A DNA stretch of 8,417 nt, from contig JAGXAA010000040.1 of assembly GCA_018971765.1 (NCBI GenBank), positions 1 to 8,417 on the forward strand. The letters are read 5' to 3'. The notes below the pieces were generated by a model, which saw nothing but the letters and a program-made list of their open reading frames with translations, searched no databases and was not told where the DNA came from. Shown here in pieces: positions 5,337 through 8,417 of this stretch. The position numbers and the translations under genes were made by a program. This DNA comes from Patescibacteria group bacterium. Lineage in GTDB: Bacteria; Patescibacteriota; Minisyncoccia; Phycocordibacterales; GWA1-40-21. The first letter of the stretch is position 1. Every line of letters starts with the position of its first letter.

Positions 5337-6515
5337 ATGGCTCAAATTAAACCCGAGGTAGAAGCTTTCGCTAGAATAAAAGTGCTGGGAATAGGCGGTT
5401 CAGGGAAAAATGCCTTGAATCATATGGTCAACTCAAAGATTAAAGGCGTTGAGTTTATCGCGGTGAACACCGACGCTCAAGATCTTCATCATTCTTTGGC
5501 AAAAAAGAAAATTCACATCGGCAAAAATCTGACCAGAGGTTTAGGCACGGGCATGAATCCGGAGCTCGGCAAAAGAGCCGTTGAAGAGACGAAAGAAGAA
5601 ATCCAGGAGGCGATAAAAGGAGCTGATATGGTGTTCATCGCCGGAGGCGAAGGCGGGGGCACTTGCACCGGCTCGGCGCCTGGAGTCGCGCGAACAGCAA
5701 AGGAACTCGGCGCTCTCACTGTGGCGGTAGTGACAAAACCGTTCTTTTTTGAAGGACTCCAAAGAATGAAACTGGCCGAACAAGGACTTGAAGACCTCCG
5801 TAAAGAAGTCGACGCGATTATCGTGATACCGAACGATCGTCTTTTGGCGAACATCGACAAAACAACGACGGCGAAAAACGCTTTCGCTATGTGCGACGAA
5901 ATACTCAAGCAAGCCGTGGAAGGAATTTCGGACCTCATAACTATGCCCGGAATCATTAACATAGATTTTGCCGACATCAGAGCCATTTTGGAAAATGCCG
6001 GCTCAGCGCTTATGGGAATAGGAATGGCTTCGGGCGAAAAAAGAGCCGAAGAAGCCGCCAAAATGGCAATCAATTCTCCCCTTCTTGAACTTTCAATTCA
6101 CGGCGCCAAAGGAGTTTTGTTCTCAATCGCTGGTGGCGACGACCTTACGATGTTTGAAATACAGGAAGCCGCGAAGGTGATAACGGAATCAATCGACCCG
6201 AACGCCAAAGTCATCTTTGGAACCGTTCGCGATGAAAAAATGAAGAAAAACGAGGTAAAAGTGACAGTGATAGCTTCCGGCTTTCCCGACATTGCGGCGA
6301 AAAAGCCGACCTTCCACAGCAACATCGGCAATATTGAAAATGTCTCAACCGACGACAAAAAAGGCAAAATTTACAATTCGATGCCGACGCCGTCGCTAGC
6401 AAAAGAAATGAAGCCTCTGCCAGAAGAAAAGAAAGAAGAAAAAAAGGCTATTTCCGACGACGATGACAGCGATTGGGGCGCGGTGCCCGCTTTTCTAAGA
6501 AGATCAAAGAAATAA
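5337..6515 (+). CDS. ftsZ: Cell division protein FtsZ
   Basis: FtsZ is the tubulin-like GTPase that forms the division ring. The 392-aa product shows KVLGIGGSGKNALNHMV (15-31), NTDAQDL (44-50), the tubulin signature segment (106-112), the PNDRLL region (165-170), and the T7 loop NIDFADIRAILENAG (208-222), whose Asp residues complete the GTP site of the next subunit. A GTPase-activation domain, a short charged linker (about 350-378) and a C-terminal peptide WGAVPAFLRRSKK follow; the last matches the FtsA-binding tail (consensus around IPAFLRR). The signature reads GGGTCTG rather than GGGTGTG, with Cys110 in place of a near-invariant Gly, from a single GGC-to-TGC type change. No Shine-Dalgarno precedes the ATG. 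ftsA lies upstream, separated by repeat copy 4, and the trxB-like gene follows after 66 bases. Confidence 0.97.
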   Translation: MAQIKPEVEAFARIKVLGIGGSGKNALNHMVNSKIKGVEFIAVNTDAQDLHHSLAKKKIHIGKNLTRGLGTGMNPELGKRAVEETKEEIQEAIKGADMVFIAGGEGGGTCTGSAPGVARTAKELGALTVAVVTKPFFFEGLQRMKLAEQGLEDLRKEVDAIIVIPNDRLLANIDKTTTAKNAFAMCDEILKQAVEGISDLITMPGIINIDFADIRAILENAGSALMGIGMASGEKRAEEAAKMAINSPLLELSIHGAKGVLFSIAGGDDLTMFEIQEAAKVITESIDPNAKVIFGTVRDEKMKKNEVKVTVIASGFPDIAAKKPTFHSNIGNIENVSTDDKKGKIYNSMPTPSLAKEMKPLPEEKKEEKKAISDDDDSDWGAVPAFLRRSKK

Positions 6516-6581
6516 ACCTGAATATTTTTTAACTTAAACGCGGTTTTTGTCCTTTATAAATAACGCGCTCAAAATAATATT

Positions 6582-7502
6582 ATGTATGATTTAGCAATAA
6601 TAGGAGGAGGACCGGCAGGCGTCGCGGCGGGCTTATACGGTTCAAGAAAGAAACTCAAAACCGTCCTCATCACTGAAAGCTTCGGAGGACAAAGCGCCGT
6701 CGCGAGTCAAATTCAAAATTGGATAGGAAATGTTTCAATCAGCGGCAGAGAATTAGCGGAGAATCTGGAAAAACACTTAAGAGCCTATGCCGACGATTCC
6801 GTTGATATCAAAGACGGTGAAAAAGTCGAGCTTGTGGAAGAAGATGATGGGGGTTTCTTAGTCAAGACCGGCGGCGGAGAATACAGAGCCAAAACTGTTT
6901 TTGTCGGAAGCGGAAGCCATAGGAGAAAATTAGACATTCCCGGCGCCAAAGAATTTGAAAATAAAGGCATAAGTTATTGCGCCTCGTGCGACGGACCTCT
7001 TTTCGCAAACAAAAATGTCCATGTGATCGGCGGGGGAAATTCGGCCTTTGAAACTGCTTCTCAACTGTTAGCTTACTGCGAAAGCGTCACTATCCTAAAC
7101 AGAGGCTCTGAATTCAGAGCCGACCCGATAACCGTCAAAAAAGTCCTTCAAAATCCCAAAATGAAATCGATCATAAATGCCCGCCTTATTGAAATAAAAG
7201 GCGATAAATTCGTAAACTCCATTGTTTACGCGAACGGAGAAAGCAAAAAAAAGATTGAGATTAAGACGGACGGCATTTTTGTTGAAATCGGACTTATTCC
7301 CGCCGTTGAATTCTTAAAAGACCTTGTCGCTTTGGACAAATGGAATCACATAATCGTTGATCCGAAAAATCAGAGGACATCGGTGGAAGGAATCTGGGCC
7401 GCCGGCGATTGCAGCAACGGACTGTATCATCAAAACAACATTGCCGCCGGAGACGGCGTGAAAGCGTTGGAAGATATTTATTTGTACTTGCGCGCGAAAT
7501 GA
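6582..7502 (+). CDS. trxB: Thioredoxin-reductase-like flavoprotein (TrxB/AhpF family)
   Basis: This FAD-dependent disulfide reductase passes electrons from a nicotinamide cofactor to a thioredoxin- or glutaredoxin-like partner. The 306-aa protein has the length of a low-molecular-weight TrxB. Seen: FAD-binding IIGGGPAG (6-13), FGGQ (34-37), the redox pair CASC (Cys133, Cys136), the second nucleotide-binding loop GGGNSAFETA (150-159), and the FAD-site AAGDC (273-277). The NADPH-selecting HRRxxxR motif of typical TrxB is replaced by NRGSEFR (173-179), and the C-terminal half (IFVEIGLIP, HIIVDPKNQRTSVEGIWAAGD) reads like AhpF. NADH or another donor may therefore be used. No thioredoxin or peroxiredoxin gene is visible nearby. 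A perfect GC hairpin has the stop codon in its loop. Confidence 0.88.
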   Translation: MYDLAIIGGGPAGVAAGLYGSRKKLKTVLITESFGGQSAVASQIQNWIGNVSISGRELAENLEKHLRAYADDSVDIKDGEKVELVEEDDGGFLVKTGGGEYRAKTVFVGSGSHRRKLDIPGAKEFENKGISYCASCDGPLFANKNVHVIGGGNSAFETASQLLAYCESVTILNRGSEFRADPITVKKVLQNPKMKSIINARLIEIKGDKFVNSIVYANGESKKKIEIKTDGIFVEIGLIPAVEFLKDLVALDKWNHIIVDPKNQRTSVEGIWAAGDCSNGLYHQNNIAAGDGVKALEDIYLYLRAK

Positions 7503-7508
7503 CGCGCG
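7491..7508 (+). other. GC hairpin enclosing the trxB stop codon
   Basis: CGCGCG (7491-7496) and CGCGCG (7503-7508) form a perfect 6-bp stem whose 6-base loop AAATGA contains the TGA stop. No T-run follows. It is the strongest secondary structure in the 57-base convergent gap before the pilin gene, and may help end or protect the transcript. Confidence 0.5.
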
Positions 7509-7559
7509 AACTAGAACTTGCCCAGTATTCGGAAATAATAAACCCTGTGAAAACCATTA

Positions 7560-8093
7560 TTAATGATCGGCGTAAAGATAATCGCTATAATAGCCACCGT
7601 GAGATGTGCACCATGACATTTCTCCGCCGGCGGTGTGATATTTGTAATCTTTTTTTGCGCAGGTATTTATATTATTTGTATCTTCCAATTGAGCGACCAA
7701 ATCATATTTATTAGGATAAGAAGCCGTGTTGTATCCATAACTATAACTATAATTACCCGTCCCCCAAGGTAACCATGAATTATTTACAGGATCTTTTGGC
7801 AGATTGGGTAAGTAAGGAGCGAGGGCGGTTTGTAAAGTATTCCATGATGAATCCACACTGGATATCCAAGTAGGAACAACAGGATAATTCCCATTAGCAT
7901 CGTAATAAAGTTCCAAAGCCAGCCGGATTTGATGCAGATCTGATATTCTTCTGGCATCTCTCGCTTTCACTCGCGCACTATTCAAACTCGCTAACACAAT
8001 ACTTGAAAGCAAACCAACGATAGCGATGACCACAAGAAGTTCAATGAGAGTGAATCCTTTTGTTTTATTTTTGCGGATAAAATACATTGACAT
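7560..8093 (-). CDS. Type IV pilin / type II secretion pseudopilin-like protein
   Basis: The protein is a filament subunit exported through a type IV pilus or related machine. Its 177 aa open with a short basic leader MSMYFIRKNKTKG and the prepilin cleavage site G13|FTLIELL; Glu at mature position 5 and the hydrophobic helix LLVVIAIVGLLSSIVLASL (19-37) are class III signal features. ARVKARDARRISDLHQI and LALELYYDANGNYP (59-71) match the GspG/PilA-like family, and LPNLPKDPVN resembles the family's DP segment. The C-terminal half is rich in Tyr and Ser, and Cys145 and Cys162 could form a disulfide. No prepilin peptidase or assembly ATPase is in the window. The ATG at 8093 is 3 bases after the stop of a small membrane protein gene; a second ATG lies at 8087. 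Confidence 0.92.
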   Translation of the reverse strand: MSMYFIRKNKTKGFTLIELLVVIAIVGLLSSIVLASLNSARVKARDARRISDLHQIRLALELYYDANGNYPVVPTWISSVDSSWNTLQTALAPYLPNLPKDPVNNSWLPWGTGNYSYSYGYNTASYPNKYDLVAQLEDTNNINTCAKKDYKYHTAGGEMSWCTSHGGYYSDYLYADH

Positions 8094-8096
8094 TTT

Positions 8097-8297
8097 TTAT
8101 CTTTTCATTACGGGCAAGCCGTCTGGACCCATAATGCTCTCCTTGTAAATAGAATTGGGTCTTCCTCCTCCAAACGACAAGACCAGCGAAACTATAACCG
8201 CCGCCAGCGCGAACCCCAGAAGGACATAACTCGCCTGTTTTGCGTCTTTGATAAGTCCGCCCGAGTGATCAATAGACCTGTTGCCATATAGTCTCAA
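8097..8297 (-). CDS. Small single-pass membrane protein, function unknown
   Basis: I do not recognise this 66-aa protein. A polar N-terminus (RLYGNRSIDHSGGLIKDAKQ) is followed by one strong membrane segment, about residues 24-41 (YVLLGFALAAVIVSLVLS), then a Gly-rich turn and a short tail ending PDGLPVMKR. The start is a TTG; no ATG lies upstream before the in-frame stop at 8343-8345, and the only internal ATGs are late. A GGGAG (plus-strand complement CTCCC, 8311-8315) lies about 14 bases upstream, a little far for a ribosome site. Its stop is 3 bases before the pilin ATG, so it is probably translated with the pilin and may be a pilus accessory protein; that is inference from position only. 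Confidence 0.6.
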   Translation of the reverse strand: MRLYGNRSIDHSGGLIKDAKQASYVLLGFALAAVIVSLVLSFGGGRPNSIYKESIMGPDGLPVMKR

Positions 8298-8325
8298 ACG
8301 AGACGAGATTCTCCCAAAAGGGGAG
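8291..8325 (-). other. Two small stem-loops around the TTG start
   Basis: GTCTC/GAGAC (8291-8295, 8300-8304) with a 4-base loop and CTCCC/GGGAG (8311-8315, 8321-8325) with a 5-base loop lie side by side. The proposed TTG start (8297-8295) falls in the first. On the minus strand they sit between a possible upstream stop at 8329 and the small membrane protein, where they could affect its translation. Confidence 0.4.
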
Positions 8326-8328
8326 GAA

Positions 8329-8417
8329 TTACGATGAATATCTCAGATGGTAGTTCCAAAGACCCGAGCAAACTTCCATAACCATATCGTCAAACAATCC
8401 GATCTTGTTTCTTAACG
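8329..8417 (-). CDS. Possible 3' end of a further gene, running off the window
   Basis: On the minus strand one frame is open from the right edge to a TAA at 8331-8329 and would encode 28 C-terminal residues including LFDDMVMEVCSGLWNYHL. The composition looks protein-like, but so short an open frame could arise by chance. If real, it would lie 31 bases upstream of the small membrane protein and in the same direction. No family can be named. Confidence 0.35.
   Translation of the reverse strand, partial: LRNKIGLFDDMVMEVCSGLWNYHLRYSS

Noticed and set aside
5513..6073. Long open frame antisense to ftsZ (186 aa)
   Set aside because: It is Ser/Ala-rich and mirrors the ftsZ codon pattern; no motif, start signal or family resemblance. 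A shadow frame.
7534..7561. AATAAT/ATTATT hairpin between trxB and the pilin gene as a terminator
   Set aside because: The stem is only 6 A-T pairs with a long loop; too weak to support.
7409..7714. Plus-strand frame spanning the trxB end and pilin 3' end
   Set aside because: It overlaps two well-supported genes in the wrong frame or strand, and its Arg/Cys-rich composition is not convincing.

Overview
The window looks like a piece of a small, AT-rich bacterial genome of the Candidate Phyla Radiation (Patescibacteria, most likely Parcubacteria). This is inferred from compact genes, lysine/isoleucine-rich proteins, divergent but recognisable versions of universal genes, and a pilin whose N-terminus and early helix resemble those common in that group. 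TGA is used as a stop (ftsA, trxB), so the recoded UGA-Gly code of Gracilibacteria/Absconditabacteria does not apply. Almost no start codon has a recognisable Shine-Dalgarno sequence.

Layout, left to right: pth (peptidyl-tRNA hydrolase) on the minus strand. A 250-base divergent gap holding repeat copy 1. lepB (signal peptidase I), followed 2 bases later by a histidyl-tRNA-synthetase-like gene that has lost most catalytic motifs. Repeat copy 2, rpsU (ribosomal protein S21), a stem-loop, and repeat copy 3. ybeY (rRNA-processing endonuclease), ftsA, repeat copy 4, ftsZ and a thioredoxin-reductase/AhpF-like flavoprotein, all on the plus strand. Then, convergent on the minus strand, a type IV pilin/pseudopilin preceded by a small one-pass membrane protein and possibly the 3' end of a further gene at the right edge.

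The genes are mainly housekeeping: translation quality control and ribosome maturation (pth, rpsU, ybeY), protein export (lepB), cell division (ftsA and ftsZ; FtsA carries a C-terminal amphipathic tail and FtsZ a C-terminal FtsA-binding peptide), redox (trxB-like) and surface pili.

The most unusual content is non-coding. A family of four 102-106 bp imperfect palindromes sits only in intergenic gaps, two in each orientation. Two of them form a perfect 74-bp inverted repeat around rpsU. Paired changes in the arms show that the hairpin shape is kept. I found no transposase in the window; the elements resemble MITE/REP-type repeats but I cannot match them to a named family. Several proteins also carry substitutions at normally conserved active-site positions (HisRS-like, FtsZ, FtsA, YbeY, Pth, TrxB).
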